Source: Caldithrix abyssi DSM 13497
Lineage (GTDB): Bacteria > Calditrichota > Calditrichia > Calditrichales > Calditrichaceae
Length of the DNA: 64,000 bases
Reading direction: 5' to 3'
Assembly (NCBI RefSeq): GCF_001886815.1
Contig: NZ_CP018099.1
Location: 2,044,501-2,108,500 of the forward strand
The position numbers were made by a program, and so were the translations under genes. Within the stretch, counting starts at the first letter, position 1. Every line of letters begins with the position of its first letter. Below the pieces are notes generated by a model, which was not told where the DNA came from, did not search any database, and was given only the letters and a program-made list of their open reading frames with translations. This document shows positions 1 to 8,313 of this stretch, one piece after another.

Positions 1-564
1 GCGGTGTGGCAGGGCGTTCGCGAAAAAGACATTAATCTTCAGGTGACTCTTCAGTTAAATCAATGGCTAAAGCAAAAAGGACATCGCGTTTTTACCACGC
101 GCCGCTCGGATGATCACGTTCCTCCCCTGAGAACGCGTTGTAAGCTGGTCAATGCGCATCACCGCCAAAAAGCGCCAGCCTTTGACGCCATTATTTCCAT
201 TCATTGTAATGTGGCGGCGCGCTTCGAGCCGTCGCTTGACGATTATCTTCCCCTTCCACAAAGGCGCGGACTCTACGTTATTTACAGCGAAGAATCGCAG
301 GCCGGAACTCAACTGGCGCAAGCCATTGCCCGCGCCTGCAAAGAGCAGGGCATTCAGCTGGCTCACGGCGGAAAAATTTCCACCGTGGAATTGGGACGCA
401 GCCTGGCCTGGATTCACCAGACCCTGCCGCCGGCCGTTCTGGTGGAGCTGGGATTTTTAACCAATCCGGAAGAACGCGCCTTATTGCAGGATGCGTCATA
501 CCAGCAAACCCTGATTCAGGCCATTGCTGCCGGCCTGGAAAACGCAATAAGTCCCGTCACCTGA
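1..564 (+). CDS. N-acetylmuramoyl-L-alanine amidase (Amidase_3), 5' truncated by window edge
   Basis: The frame is open from the first base, so the true start lies outside the window. The visible 187 residues cover most of an Amidase_3 zinc hydrolase, which cuts the bond between MurNAc and the stem peptide of peptidoglycan. Visible landmarks are the GVREKDINL segment that follows the missing first zinc ligand, the IISIHCN block with a zinc-binding His, and the VELGFLTNPEE block with the catalytic Glu. The usual HGG zinc motif near the N-terminus is off the window. It is followed 22 bp later by three small membrane or coiled-coil genes. A housekeeping envelope amidase and a phage-type endolysin are both possible; the neighbours slightly favour a lysis or envelope module. 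Confidence 0.88.
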   Translation, partial: AVWQGVREKDINLQVTLQLNQWLKQKGHRVFTTRRSDDHVPPLRTRCKLVNAHHRQKAPAFDAIISIHCNVAARFEPSLDDYLPLPQRRGLYVIYSEESQAGTQLAQAIARACKEQGIQLAHGGKISTVELGRSLAWIHQTLPPAVLVELGFLTNPEERALLQDASYQQTLIQAIAAGLENAISPVT

Positions 565-586
565 AAAATCTGGAAAGGAGAAGTTG

Positions 587-967
587 ATGGACAAATTCCG
601 TGGTAAGCCAAGCGCCTGGCTGCTTAAAAATTCTAAAGGGTTTCCCGATTTTTTATTTACCATTTTGACCTATTCCATGATTCTGCTGATTTTTTTAATG
701 CTGATCTGGATTGCCTTTGCCATATTAGCTTTCATCCATGCCGGTTCGCCCAAGGCCGTTATTTTAATTCAGATTATGGACAGCATGAAAACCGGCTTAA
801 TATCGCTGGCTGGCGTGGTGTTTGGACTGGCCGGAAGTTACACGGTGCGACGTTTTAAAACCGATGATCATTACCTCCAGAAAAAGCGGCTGGAAATAGA
901 AGTGGATCGGGCAGAAAAAGATGGTAAACAAGGATTGCAGGTGGTTGAAGATCAGGAGGACATTTAA
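587..967 (+). CDS. Small membrane protein with two transmembrane helices (holin-like?)
   Basis: This 126-residue protein is not a family I recognise. It has a first hydrophobic helix at about residues 22-50 and a second at about 63-82 (ending SLAGVVFGLAGSYTVRRF), then a charged tail rich in Lys, Glu and Asp. ATG 587 is preferred because a GGAGAAG ribosome site precedes it; an in-frame TTG lies one codon upstream. The stop overlaps the next ATG by one base (TAATG), so the two are translationally coupled. Two helices plus a charged tail next to an amidase is the look of a phage holin, but this is inference from size and context only. Confidence 0.7.
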   Translation: MDKFRGKPSAWLLKNSKGFPDFLFTILTYSMILLIFLMLIWIAFAILAFIHAGSPKAVILIQIMDSMKTGLISLAGVVFGLAGSYTVRRFKTDDHYLQKKRLEIEVDRAEKDGKQGLQVVEDQEDI

Positions 968-1521
968 TGCCGGATTTAAGCGCATTCACCGTTTTGTTCG
1001 ACGTTTTGTTATTGCTCGTCCCGCTGCTGGTGGCCATGTTTCTGGTTTACAAACTGATTTTACCTCGAAAGCCGAAATTGGTCCTGGGAATTTTAGCGGG
1101 AATGGGAGCGCTTGGCGCCTTTTTTCTGCAGCGCAAATTAAAAAAAGCGTTTGCCGTGGAAGACAAACTGAGCGAGTTCAACGAAAAATACGCTCGTTTT
1201 AAAGAGATCCAAAAACGACGTCAGGAAGCGGTAACGGCCAATCAGCAGGTGATTAAGGTGCTCGAAGAGAGACGCAAAAAACTGGAACAAAATGCAGAAA
1301 AATATCGCAGCGAATTACAGTTGATCGACGCGGAGTTGAAAGATCGCCTGGCGTTAAACGAAAAATTGATCCATGATGCTCAGTCGTTTCTGGCATCGGC
1401 AAAAGAACGCAGCGCTCAGCGAAAAAAACTCCTGACTCATGATCCGCCGCCCGATGCCCCTTCTTCTAAAGCCAGTGATTCTGATATCGAAATTGACGGC
1501 TACCGTTTATTCGAGGAGTAG
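967..1521 (+). CDS. Membrane-anchored coiled-coil protein
   Basis: The protein has 184 residues. Two hydrophobic segments at about residues 8-31 and 36-55 are followed by a long Lys/Glu/Gln-rich coiled coil (about 60-150) and a Pro/Ser/Asp-rich tail ending DGYRLFEE. No enzymatic motif is visible. It starts on the last base of the preceding stop codon and ends 5 bp before the next gene, so it belongs to the same transcript as the amidase. An inner-membrane anchor with a long periplasmic or cytoplasmic rod would suit a spanin-like or envelope-bridging role. The family is unknown to me. Confidence 0.7.
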   Translation: MPDLSAFTVLFDVLLLLVPLLVAMFLVYKLILPRKPKLVLGILAGMGALGAFFLQRKLKKAFAVEDKLSEFNEKYARFKEIQKRRQEAVTANQQVIKVLEERRKKLEQNAEKYRSELQLIDAELKDRLALNEKLIHDAQSFLASAKERSAQRKKLLTHDPPPDAPSSKASDSDIEIDGYRLFEE

Positions 1522-1526
1522 AGCCA

Positions 1527-1976
1527 ATGAAACTGATTAAATCGATGGTCTGGTGCCTTTTATTGGTGGCGCTGGTTGGGGCCCAAGCGCGTGACGAATT
1601 AAAACGCGCGCTGGCTGAATGCGAAGCCGATCTGCAGGTCAGCTTGCAGAAGATCGAGACCCTGACCAGAGCGCTGGAAACGACCGATGAGCTGATCCAG
1701 AAAAAAGAACAGGCGCTGGACAGCCTGCTGGCCAATCTGCAGCGACAAATAGAAACCCAAACGCTGATTCGGGCAAAGCTACAATTGAACGCCGATACAT
1801 TGCAATTGATGGTAAGCGACTACCAGCAAAAATTGGACGAAGTGGCTGACCTGTACCGTAAAGAATTAAAAAAGAGCAGTCGGCCGTGGATTTTTACCAG
1901 ACAGGGTTTGCAGGGCTTCACCACCGGTATTTTAATCGGCGGTGCGCTGGGGTTGATTTACGGACTGCTGCTCTGA
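1527..1976 (+). CDS. Exported coiled-coil protein with C-terminal membrane anchor
   Basis: This 149-residue protein opens with a signal peptide (Lys-containing start, hydrophobic core, VGAQA cleavage region near residue 21). About 90 residues of heptad-like coiled coil follow, rich in Leu, Gln, Glu and Lys, and a glycine-rich hydrophobic C-terminal helix (TGILIGGALGLIYGLLL) closes it. The layout of signal, rod and C-terminal anchor resembles tail-anchored envelope-spanning proteins, including phage Rz-type spanins. It is the last gene of the left-edge operon and converges with the minus-strand gene that ends at 2040. The function is unknown. Confidence 0.65.
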   Translation: MKLIKSMVWCLLLVALVGAQARDELKRALAECEADLQVSLQKIETLTRALETTDELIQKKEQALDSLLANLQRQIETQTLIRAKLQLNADTLQLMVSDYQQKLDEVADLYRKELKKSSRPWIFTRQGLQGFTTGILIGGALGLIYGLLL

Positions 1977-2039
1977 CGTTTAATTCCGAAAAAAGCAGAA
2001 CCATTCACCCAGCCGGGCTGTTTGGCCGGGGATTTAACG

Positions 2040-2879
2040 TTATTTCCACAGTGGATTGGCGTAGCAGTAAATACAGCCAAAATAGCAGGGCTGTCTGCGG
2101 TAATCGCCGATGTCGATGGAACGCGTACAGGCGCACTGAGCGCGCGATGGGGCCCGCGCCTCGGAAACCTTCTTCTTGCCGGTCAGGCGGTTCAAATAAT
2201 GACCGTTGATGCAGGCCGCTTTTTGGACGCCGACAATTTTTAGTAAAAAATCACTGCAGCAGGCTTCGATTTTAATTTGATGCTTTTCGGCAATTTCGAC
2301 CATGCTGGATACCGTTGATTTAACAAACGCCGCGGAAGGATCGAGTAAGCGGACGTTGGGAAATTTTTGCCTGAGGCGGCGTTGAAATTTAGCGTAAGGC
2401 GTGGCCACGCTTGTAGTGCAGCTTTTTAAACCCAACTGACTGATTTCCCGGGCCAAAAATTCAAACTCTCGCCCGTTAAAGTTTGATTGAACTGTATTGC
2501 CTTCCTGCCAGAACACCAGAGGATCATAACGCCAGACAATGCGCTGAGCTCCGTAAAATTTTACCAGCTCTTCCAGTTGCCGCAGCTGGCGCTTAATGAG
2601 CATGGAGCTCTTTTCCAGCACGGAGGGCGAGAGGATGGTAAAGTGAAAAAATAACTGGTAGCCCTCAAAAACGGCGCGTTTTTTAAGAAAATGACTGTAA
2701 TTGCGCGACCAGAAGACAAACCACTCCACATGCTCTGTATCCAGCAAAACGCGTTTAACCGCTTGCGGATAAAAGGGATTTTGCACCTCCACAAAGCCTT
2801 CTCTGATTCGCTGAATGAACCAGTTCAAATAAAAAGCCGGAATATCTGTACGCCGCGAAGCGGATATGATGTCCTTCAT
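2040..2879 (-). CDS. DUF1848 family protein with C-terminal CxxxCxxC cluster
   Basis: This 279-residue protein opens with IISASRRTDIPAF, the hallmark start of DUF1848. It has the IVWRYDPLVF block at mid-protein and a cysteine-rich C-terminus. The tail contains Cys249, Cys251, then Cys265-x3-Cys269-x2-Cys272 (CYFGCIYCYA). CxxxCxxC is the spacing that binds the 4Fe-4S cluster in radical SAM enzymes, but here it lies at the C-terminus rather than the N-terminus. No substrate has been assigned to the family as far as I know. It lies downstream of hisC on the same strand, separated by a terminator-like hairpin. No strong ribosome site precedes ATG 2879. Confidence 0.8.
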   Translation of the reverse strand: MKDIISASRRTDIPAFYLNWFIQRIREGFVEVQNPFYPQAVKRVLLDTEHVEWFVFWSRNYSHFLKKRAVFEGYQLFFHFTILSPSVLEKSSMLIKRQLRQLEELVKFYGAQRIVWRYDPLVFWQEGNTVQSNFNGREFEFLAREISQLGLKSCTTSVATPYAKFQRRLRQKFPNVRLLDPSAAFVKSTVSSMVEIAEKHQIKIEACCSDFLLKIVGVQKAACINGHYLNRLTGKKKVSEARAPSRAQCACTRSIDIGDYRRQPCYFGCIYCYANPLWK

Positions 2880-2910
2880 TGCTTTGTCGCCAATTACAGT
2901 TTGAAAGAAA

Positions 2911-2951
2911 AAAATCGTGTACCGCTGATTTTTTCAGAGGCACACGATTTT
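2911..2951 (-). terminator. Rho-independent terminator after hisC
   Basis: Bases 2911-2920 (AAAATCGTGT) pair with 2942-2951 (ACACGATTTT). Read on the minus strand the hairpin is followed by a run of T, as expected for a terminator of hisC. An inner CTGA/TCAG pair can extend the stem. It separates hisC from the DUF1848 gene. Confidence 0.6.
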
Positions 2952-2984
2952 AATTTTAAAATGAAGCGAATTCAGTGCAAGCAA

Positions 2985-4070
2985 TCACAGTACTTTTTTC
3001 AGCTTCTGGGCAAAAAATTCATTCTCTTCCGGCAGACCGATGGAAACGCGAATGCAGTTGGGCAGACCAAAAGACTTTAAGGGGCGAACAATTACGCCCT
3101 CTTTAAGGAGCTTTTCAAACAGTGTATTAACGCGTTTCTCCGATTCAAAGACAATGGTCACAAAGTTCGTGTACGATTCCAGGTACTGCACCCCTACTTT
3201 TTTGAACAGATCGTACAAAAACTGTTTACCGATGCGATTATTGTGCAGGGTCTGCTCCAGAAAATCGGCGTCTTCCATGGCAGCCACGGCAGCCATTTGA
3301 GCCAGCGTGTTGGGCTCAAAAGTCAGCTTAATCTTCATCAAATTAGCGATCAACTCCTCGTGCGCAAAGCCATAGCCAATCCGCACACCGGCCAGGCCAT
3401 AGGCCTTGGAAAAGGTGCGCAGAGTAATCACATTGTCCAGTCGGTATTGCATGGAATCCGGATAGGTCGGAGCGTCATGCGCGAATTCAAAATAGGCTTC
3501 ATCCAGAATAACCAGTACGCGTTCCGGCACTTTTTTGATAAAGTTCTGGAACTCGCTGACCGTAAAAATGGTGCCGGTCGGGTTGTTTGGATTGGCCAGG
3601 TAGATGATTTTGGTTTTGGGCGTAATCCGTTCGGCCATGGCTTGCAGATCGAGCCGGTAATCTTTTAACGGCGTACGGATTACTTTGATGCCGCGCGACT
3701 GCGCCTGAACGTCAAAGGTAACAAAGGAGCCGTGGGAAGTAATCGCCTCTTCATCATCCAGCAAAAAAGTGCGCATAATGGCGGCAATAATTCCTTCCGA
3801 TCCGTTTCCGGTAAACACATTTTCGATTTTTACATCGTACTTTGCGGCCAGCGCCCGGCGTAATTCGTAAGCATCGGGACTGGGGTAACGGTTGACGGTG
3901 GTTAAGGCTTTGTGCATGGCCTGTAAGGCCAGCGGCGAAACGCCGATCGGGTTTTCGTTGGAAGCTAATTTGACAATTTTACTAAGGCCCAATTCTCGCT
4001 TTAACTCTTCAATCGACTTGCCCGGTTTATAGGGCCTTAAATCTTTGATGTGTTGTGGTACCAAAGGCAT
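2985..4070 (-). CDS. hisC: Histidinol-phosphate aminotransferase
   Basis: A fold-type I PLP aminotransferase of 361 residues, the normal length for HisC. It converts imidazole-acetol phosphate and glutamate to histidinol phosphate in histidine synthesis. Visible motifs are LASNENPIG near the N-terminus, the PNNPTG substrate loop, DEAYFEF, and the PLP lysine in TFSKAYGLAGVRIGYG. The C-terminal RVSIGLPEEN contains the Arg that binds the substrate carboxylate or phosphate. The minus-strand start is preceded by an AAGGAAA ribosome site. No other his genes are in the window. Related aminotransferases (for aromatic amino acids or cobalamin synthesis) share these motifs, so the exact substrate is inferred. 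Confidence 0.9.
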   Translation of the reverse strand: MPLVPQHIKDLRPYKPGKSIEELKRELGLSKIVKLASNENPIGVSPLALQAMHKALTTVNRYPSPDAYELRRALAAKYDVKIENVFTGNGSEGIIAAIMRTFLLDDEEAITSHGSFVTFDVQAQSRGIKVIRTPLKDYRLDLQAMAERITPKTKIIYLANPNNPTGTIFTVSEFQNFIKKVPERVLVILDEAYFEFAHDAPTYPDSMQYRLDNVITLRTFSKAYGLAGVRIGYGFAHEELIANLMKIKLTFEPNTLAQMAAVAAMEDADFLEQTLHNNRIGKQFLYDLFKKVGVQYLESYTNFVTIVFESEKRVNTLFEKLLKEGVIVRPLKSFGLPNCIRVSIGLPEENEFFAQKLKKVL

Positions 4071-4252
4071 CGGGTTTCCTTTCTTTATTGGCCAATAACT
4101 ATGAGATTAATTTAACAAATTTTTAACAACAAAAAAATCAAAAGTGAAGGACGCCAGTAGGGCAATGGATGGGGCATCGCCCAAAATACACCCAAAACAA
4201 ACCATCTGCCCTTTCCTGATCTCAGAGAAAAATTCCGGACAGAAAACGAACT

Positions 4253-4295
4253 TTAACAAAATCCTAATATAATCCTAACAAAAGAATGCTAATCT
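4253..4295 (+). promoter_or_regulatory. Pho-box-like operator and -10 element of pstS
   Basis: Three hexamers recur with an exact 11-bp period: TTAACA at 4253, CTAATA at 4264 and CTAACA at 4275. PhoB and PhoP regulators bind direct repeats of 11-bp period, and TTAACA is the Bacillus PhoP core. A possible -10 (TAATCT, 4290-4295) lies 9 bp after the last repeat, the layout of activator-dependent Pho promoters in which the box replaces the -35. No phoB gene is in the window. Binding is inferred. Confidence 0.55.
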
Positions 4296-4340
4296 TTCAC
4301 TTAAAGATAGAAATCAAACGTTATTAATCAGGAGGAAAAA

Positions 4341-5420
4341 ATGAGACTTAGGTTTATTGCCATTTTGTTGGTGGCTTTTTCAATCGTATTTACGCTCAAC
4401 GCCTGTAAAAAAGAAGATGGAAAAGCGGGTAAAGCAAGCGTAAAGGTAATTAACGGCGCAGGCGCTACCTTCCCTTATCCCGTCTATTCGCAGTGGGCTT
4501 ACAAATATGAAAAGTTAACCAGAATTAAAGTAAACTACCAGTCGATCGGTTCCGGCGGCGGTATTGCCCAGATTAAAGCTAAAACCGTTGACTTTGGGGC
4601 ATCGGACGCGCCTTTAACAAAAGAAGAACTGGACGAGGCCGGCTTAATTCAGTTTCCGATGGTCATTGGCGGCGTGGTGCCGATCGTTAATCTGCCTGGC
4701 GTGGAAGAAGGAAGCATTAAACTTTCTGCTAAAGCGCTGGCCGATATTTATCTGGGAAAAATAAAAAAGTGGAATGATCCGCAATTAAAACAATTGAATC
4801 CGGACGTTGATCTGCCAGATAAAGCGATCACCACCGTACATCGTGCTGATGGTTCTGGCACTACATGGATTTTTACCAATTATCTTAGTAAAGTTTCTGA
4901 TGAGTGGAAAGAGAAAGTAGGATTCGGAAAGGCTGTTGCCTGGCCGCGTGCAAGCAGTGTAGCCGGCAAGGGAAATGAAGGCGTGGCTTCATTTGTGAAA
5001 AATGTAGAAGGGGCCATTGGCTATGTTGAGTATGCTTATGCCTTTCAAAATAAAATGAATTATGTCCAGTTGCAGAACAAAGACGGAAATTTTGTAAAGC
5101 CTGTGATCGAAAGTTTCCAGGCCGCAGCGGCCAATGCCGACTGGGCCAACGCCCCTGGTTATTACATGGTTTTAACCGATCAACCTGGAGCCGATTCCTG
5201 GCCCATTACCGGCGCATCTTTCATCTTAATGCATAAAGAGCAGACAGATAAAGACCACGCCAGAAATGTGCTGGAGTTTTTTGACTGGTGTTACAGGCAT
5301 GGCGCAGACTTAGCGGTTAAGTTACATTATGTCCCGGTTCCTGAAGCCGTTTATACCATGGTTGAGACAACCTGGAAGAACGAAATCCGGGCCAATGGAC
5401 AACCCGTCTGGGATAAATAA
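4341..5420 (+). CDS. pstS: Phosphate ABC transporter substrate-binding lipoprotein
   Basis: PstS captures phosphate in the periplasm and delivers it to the PstCAB permease. The 359-residue product has a lipoprotein signal peptide with the lipidated Cys at position 22 (TLNAC|KK). The mature part starts with the PstS block GAGATFPYPVYSQW, then YQSIGSGGGIAQI and DFGASDAPL, which form the phosphate-binding loops. HRADGSGTTWIFTNYL is the second phosphate loop. AGGAGG lies at 4331-4336. It is first in pstS-pstC-pstA-pstB-phoU and sits behind a Pho-box-like repeat. A strong hairpin follows it, so pstS is probably expressed above the permease genes. Confidence 0.96.
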   Translation: MRLRFIAILLVAFSIVFTLNACKKEDGKAGKASVKVINGAGATFPYPVYSQWAYKYEKLTRIKVNYQSIGSGGGIAQIKAKTVDFGASDAPLTKEELDEAGLIQFPMVIGGVVPIVNLPGVEEGSIKLSAKALADIYLGKIKKWNDPQLKQLNPDVDLPDKAITTVHRADGSGTTWIFTNYLSKVSDEWKEKVGFGKAVAWPRASSVAGKGNEGVASFVKNVEGAIGYVEYAYAFQNKMNYVQLQNKDGNFVKPVIESFQAAAANADWANAPGYYMVLTDQPGADSWPITGASFILMHKEQTDKDHARNVLEFFDWCYRHGADLAVKLHYVPVPEAVYTMVETTWKNEIRANGQPVWDK

Positions 5421-5473
5421 AAATCCTTTTGATGGGTGCGGATAAACTAACATTGTGACTGTAGTTTTTTGGC

Positions 5474-5510
5474 AAAGCGTTAAAGGCGTCAAAAGGGCCT
5501 TTAACGCTTT
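5474..5510 (+). terminator. Hairpin (attenuator) between pstS and pstC
   Basis: A perfect 14-bp stem pairs 5474-5487 (AAAGCGTTAAAGGC) with 5497-5510 around a 9-base loop. The right arm ends in CTTT, and no long T run follows. It probably stabilises the pstS 3' end or causes partial termination, giving more binding protein than permease. Confidence 0.6.
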
Positions 5511-5573
5511 CATTAAATAAACGCAAGGATGGAAGAAACATAGGTAAATGGTAACGGAGAGCGCAAAAAAGAG

Positions 5574-6509
5574 ATGAAGCTTTTACTCGAACGCAGCACA
5601 CAGAGTCGGAGCGATGGTGTTTTCAGGTTGTTGACCATTTTAGGAGGGGCTTTGATCTTATTGATCATGGCTTTGCTGTTCATTGAACTGGTCAGCAATT
5701 CCTGGCTTTCCATCGAAAAATTCGGCTTACGTTTTTTTTACACCAATATCTGGGATCCGGTTCAGCAGGAGTTTGGCGCGCTTTCCAGCCTTTACGGAAC
5801 GCTCATATCTACGTTAATCGCCATGATTATTGCCGTGCCGTTAAGTCTGGTCATCGCTTTATTTCTGGTAGAGATGGCGCCGCCCCCCATAAGTAAGTTT
5901 TTTGGAATGGCCATTGAGTTGCTGGCTGCCATACCCAGTATTATTTATGGCATGTGGGGGTTATTTGTCTTTGCGCCCCTTATGGCCCGCTATATTCAGC
6001 CGTTTTTGCAAAAAGTAAGCGGCAATTTCTTTTTGTTTGAAGGGCCGCCAATGGGGATTGGCATGCTGACCGCCGGAATCATTCTGGCCATTATGATCTT
6101 ACCTTTTATCAGTTCGGTGATGCGCGAAGTTTTTTTGATGGTTCCATCGGTGGTTAAAGAATCGGCCGTGGGCATGGGCGCCACCACCTGGGAGATGGTC
6201 AAGGTGATGATTCGCTATGGCGTACAGGGGATGATCGGGGCTACCTTTATCGGATTGGGCCGGGCGATTGGCGAAACCATGGCCGTAACGTTTGTAATTG
6301 GAAACAGCCATGTTATTTCCACGTCTCTTTTTGCTCCTTCCAACAGTATTACCGCCACCCTGGCCAATGAGTTTGCCGAAGCGTCCGAACCGCTCTACCT
6401 GAGCGCACTGATAGAGCTGGGGCTGTTGCTCTTTCTGGTAACCTTTTTAATTCAAATGATCTCTCAATTGTGGCTAAAACGGATTCAGAAAACAATGGGT
6501 GTCCAATGA
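5574..6509 (+). CDS. pstC: Phosphate ABC transporter permease PstC
   Basis: An inner-membrane permease of 311 residues with about six transmembrane helices. It forms the phosphate channel with PstA. Visible family blocks are the LYGTLISTLIAMIIAVPLSL core, the AAIPSIIYGMWGLFVF segment and the cytoplasmic EAA loop (ESAVGMGATTWEMVKVMI, followed by GLGRAIGETMAVTFVIGNS) that contacts PstB. The start at 5574 follows a purine-rich AAAAAAGAG stretch. The stop overlaps the pstA start (ATGA). Confidence 0.95.
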   Translation: MKLLLERSTQSRSDGVFRLLTILGGALILLIMALLFIELVSNSWLSIEKFGLRFFYTNIWDPVQQEFGALSSLYGTLISTLIAMIIAVPLSLVIALFLVEMAPPPISKFFGMAIELLAAIPSIIYGMWGLFVFAPLMARYIQPFLQKVSGNFFLFEGPPMGIGMLTAGIILAIMILPFISSVMREVFLMVPSVVKESAVGMGATTWEMVKVMIRYGVQGMIGATFIGLGRAIGETMAVTFVIGNSHVISTSLFAPSNSITATLANEFAEASEPLYLSALIELGLLLFLVTFLIQMISQLWLKRIQKTMGVQ

Positions 6510-7354
6510 AAGAACGATCAGAAAAGACCAGAGTTTACCTGGATTTTGTCATTCGAATGATTTCCGCCAGCGGCGCGTTGCTGGGGCTTGTTTTCCTGAT
6601 CTGGATTTTGGCGGTTGTGCTGCTAAGAGGCATTGCGTCCATCGACTGGGCTTTTTTTACAGAACTCCCCGCTCCGCCGGGCATGGGCGGCGGAGGTCTG
6701 GCCAATGCCATCCTTGGCACGTTGATCATTACCGTACTGGCAACCCTGCTTAGCGTACCCTTTGGACTTTTGGCGGGAATTTATTTGAGCGAATTCGGTG
6801 GTCAGTCTAAGTTCGCTCAGTCAATCCGTTTTTTTACCAATATTTTAATGGGCACGCCTTCCATCATCATCGGTATTTTCGTGTACACGCTTTTAGTTCG
6901 TCCTATCGGTCATTTTTCTGGCTATGCCGGGGCGGTGGCTCTGGCCATTTTGATGTTGCCGTTGGTAGCCCGAACCACAGAAGATATGCTGCAATTGGTT
7001 CCCAGTGCCTTGCGAGAATCTGCTCTTGCCCTGGGCATGCCCCGCTGGAAGGTTACGCTGAATGTCGTGTTCAGAGCTTCAAAAAAAGGTTTGATTACAG
7101 GCATCATGCTTGCGGTTGCGCGTATCAGCGGCGAGACGGCTCCTTTACTTTTTACGGCGCTTAACAGTCCATACTGGCCCGAAAACTTTGCACGCCCAAC
7201 GGCAAATCTTACGGTAACCATTTTTAACTATGCCATGTCGCCTTATGCCGACTGGCAACAGTTAGCCTGGGGCGCTTCTTTTTTGATTACCTTTACAGTA
7301 CTAATTACAACAATCGGTGTACGTTATTTAGTGAGAGATAAACATGTCAAATGA
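6506..7354 (+). CDS. pstA: Phosphate ABC transporter permease PstA
   Basis: The second half of the phosphate channel, 282 residues from ATG 6506, which overlaps the pstC stop by 4 bp. A longer reading from an upstream TTG would run into pstC and is not preferred. Several transmembrane helices are visible, along with the [25 protein letters not shown] core and the EAA loop [19 protein letters not shown], followed by [14 protein letters not shown]. It ends 11 bp inside pstB. Confidence 0.95.
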   Translation: MKERSEKTRVYLDFVIRMISASGALLGLVFLIWILAVVLLRGIASIDWAFFTELPAPPGMGGGGLANAILGTLIITVLATLLSVPFGLLAGIYLSEFGGQSKFAQSIRFFTNILMGTPSIIIGIFVYTLLVRPIGHFSGYAGAVALAILMLPLVARTTEDMLQLVPSALRESALALGMPRWKVTLNVVFRASKKGLITGIMLAVARISGETAPLLFTALNSPYWPENFARPTANLTVTIFNYAMSPYADWQQLAWGASFLITFTVLITTIGVRYLVRDKHVK

Positions 7355-8147
7355 AATTATTATGGAAAAAGCGGATAAAATTATGACCAAAGGCGAGGGA
7401 AGAATCTCCGTACGTAATTTAAATTTCTTTTACGGAGATCAACAGGCCTTGTTTAACAACAATCTGGAGATTTTGCCTAAAAAGGTCACGGCGATTATCG
7501 GCCCTTCCGGTTGCGGCAAGTCCACCCACCTGCGCGTTTACAATCGTATCTACGAATTGTATCGCGATCAGCGGGCAGAAGGCGAAGTGTTCCTGGACGA
7601 CGAAAATATTCTGTCTGAAAACACCAATCTGATCAAACTGCGCAAACGCGTGGGCATGATCTTTCAGAAACCAACCCCCTTTCCCATGTCCGTCTTCGAA
7701 AATGTGGCTTACGGTTTGCGCTTGCACTACAAATTGAGTAAAAGCGAACTGACCGGCCGCGTGGAAGAAGCCCTCAAACGCGCGGCTTTATGGGATGAAG
7801 TGAAGGACAAACTCAATCAACCCGGAACGGCTTTGTCCGGAGGCCAGCAGCAACGTTTATGTATTGCCAGAGCCATTGCCATTGAACCGGAAATTTTGTT
7901 GATGGACGAACCAACCTCGGCCATCGATCCTATCGCCACGGCTAAAATAGAAGAACTGGTCGAGTCTCTTAAGAATCGCTACACCATCGTCATTGTAACA
8001 CACAATATGCAACAGGCCGCCAGAATTTCTGACTACACGGCGTTTTTCTATAAAGGATACATCGTTGAATATGGCGAAACCAGGCAAATTTTCACCAATC
8101 CCAAAAAGAAAGAAACGGAAAATTACATTACAGGCCGATTCGGTTAA
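7344..8147 (+). CDS. pstB: Phosphate ABC transporter ATP-binding protein
   Basis: The 267-residue ATPase that powers PstCA. It has Walker [10 protein letters not shown] at about residues 53-61, Q-loop [16 protein letters not shown] signature [14 protein letters not shown], Walker [14 protein letters not shown] and switch His in [16 protein letters not shown]. The residue after Walker A is His (KSTHLR) where PstB usually has Phe or Leu; this should not affect catalysis. The start overlaps pstA by 11 bp. The gap to phoU holds a separate promoter. Confidence 0.96.
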   Translation: MSNEIIMEKADKIMTKGEGRISVRNLNFFYGDQQALFNNNLEILPKKVTAIIGPSGCGKSTHLRVYNRIYELYRDQRAEGEVFLDDENILSENTNLIKLRKRVGMIFQKPTPFPMSVFENVAYGLRLHYKLSKSELTGRVEEALKRAALWDEVKDKLNQPGTALSGGQQQRLCIARAIAIEPEILLMDEPTSAIDPIATAKIEELVESLKNRYTIVIVTHNMQQAARISDYTAFFYKGYIVEYGETRQIFTNPKKKETENYITGRFG

Positions 8148-8200
8148 TAGCTGAATAGGGAACATATCAGCTAAAAGTCATTTAAAATGGGTAAAGCATA

Positions 8201-8229
8201 TTGAATTTACGCCGTAAACAAGTTATAAT
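8201..8229 (+). promoter_or_regulatory. Sigma70-type promoter upstream of phoU
   Basis: TTGAAT at 8201-8206 and TATAAT at 8224-8229 are separated by exactly 17 bp, near-consensus for the housekeeping sigma factor. It lies about 85 bp before phoU. This suggests that phoU, the repressor of the system, is also transcribed independently of the Pho box. Confidence 0.6.
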
Positions 8230-8313
8230 TGTATAAGGGCTGATTACCAGTTTGAATCGGAAAAGCCCGGACTATTAAAAACGAATCATTTACCCTGTAA
8301 AGGAATTAAAACG

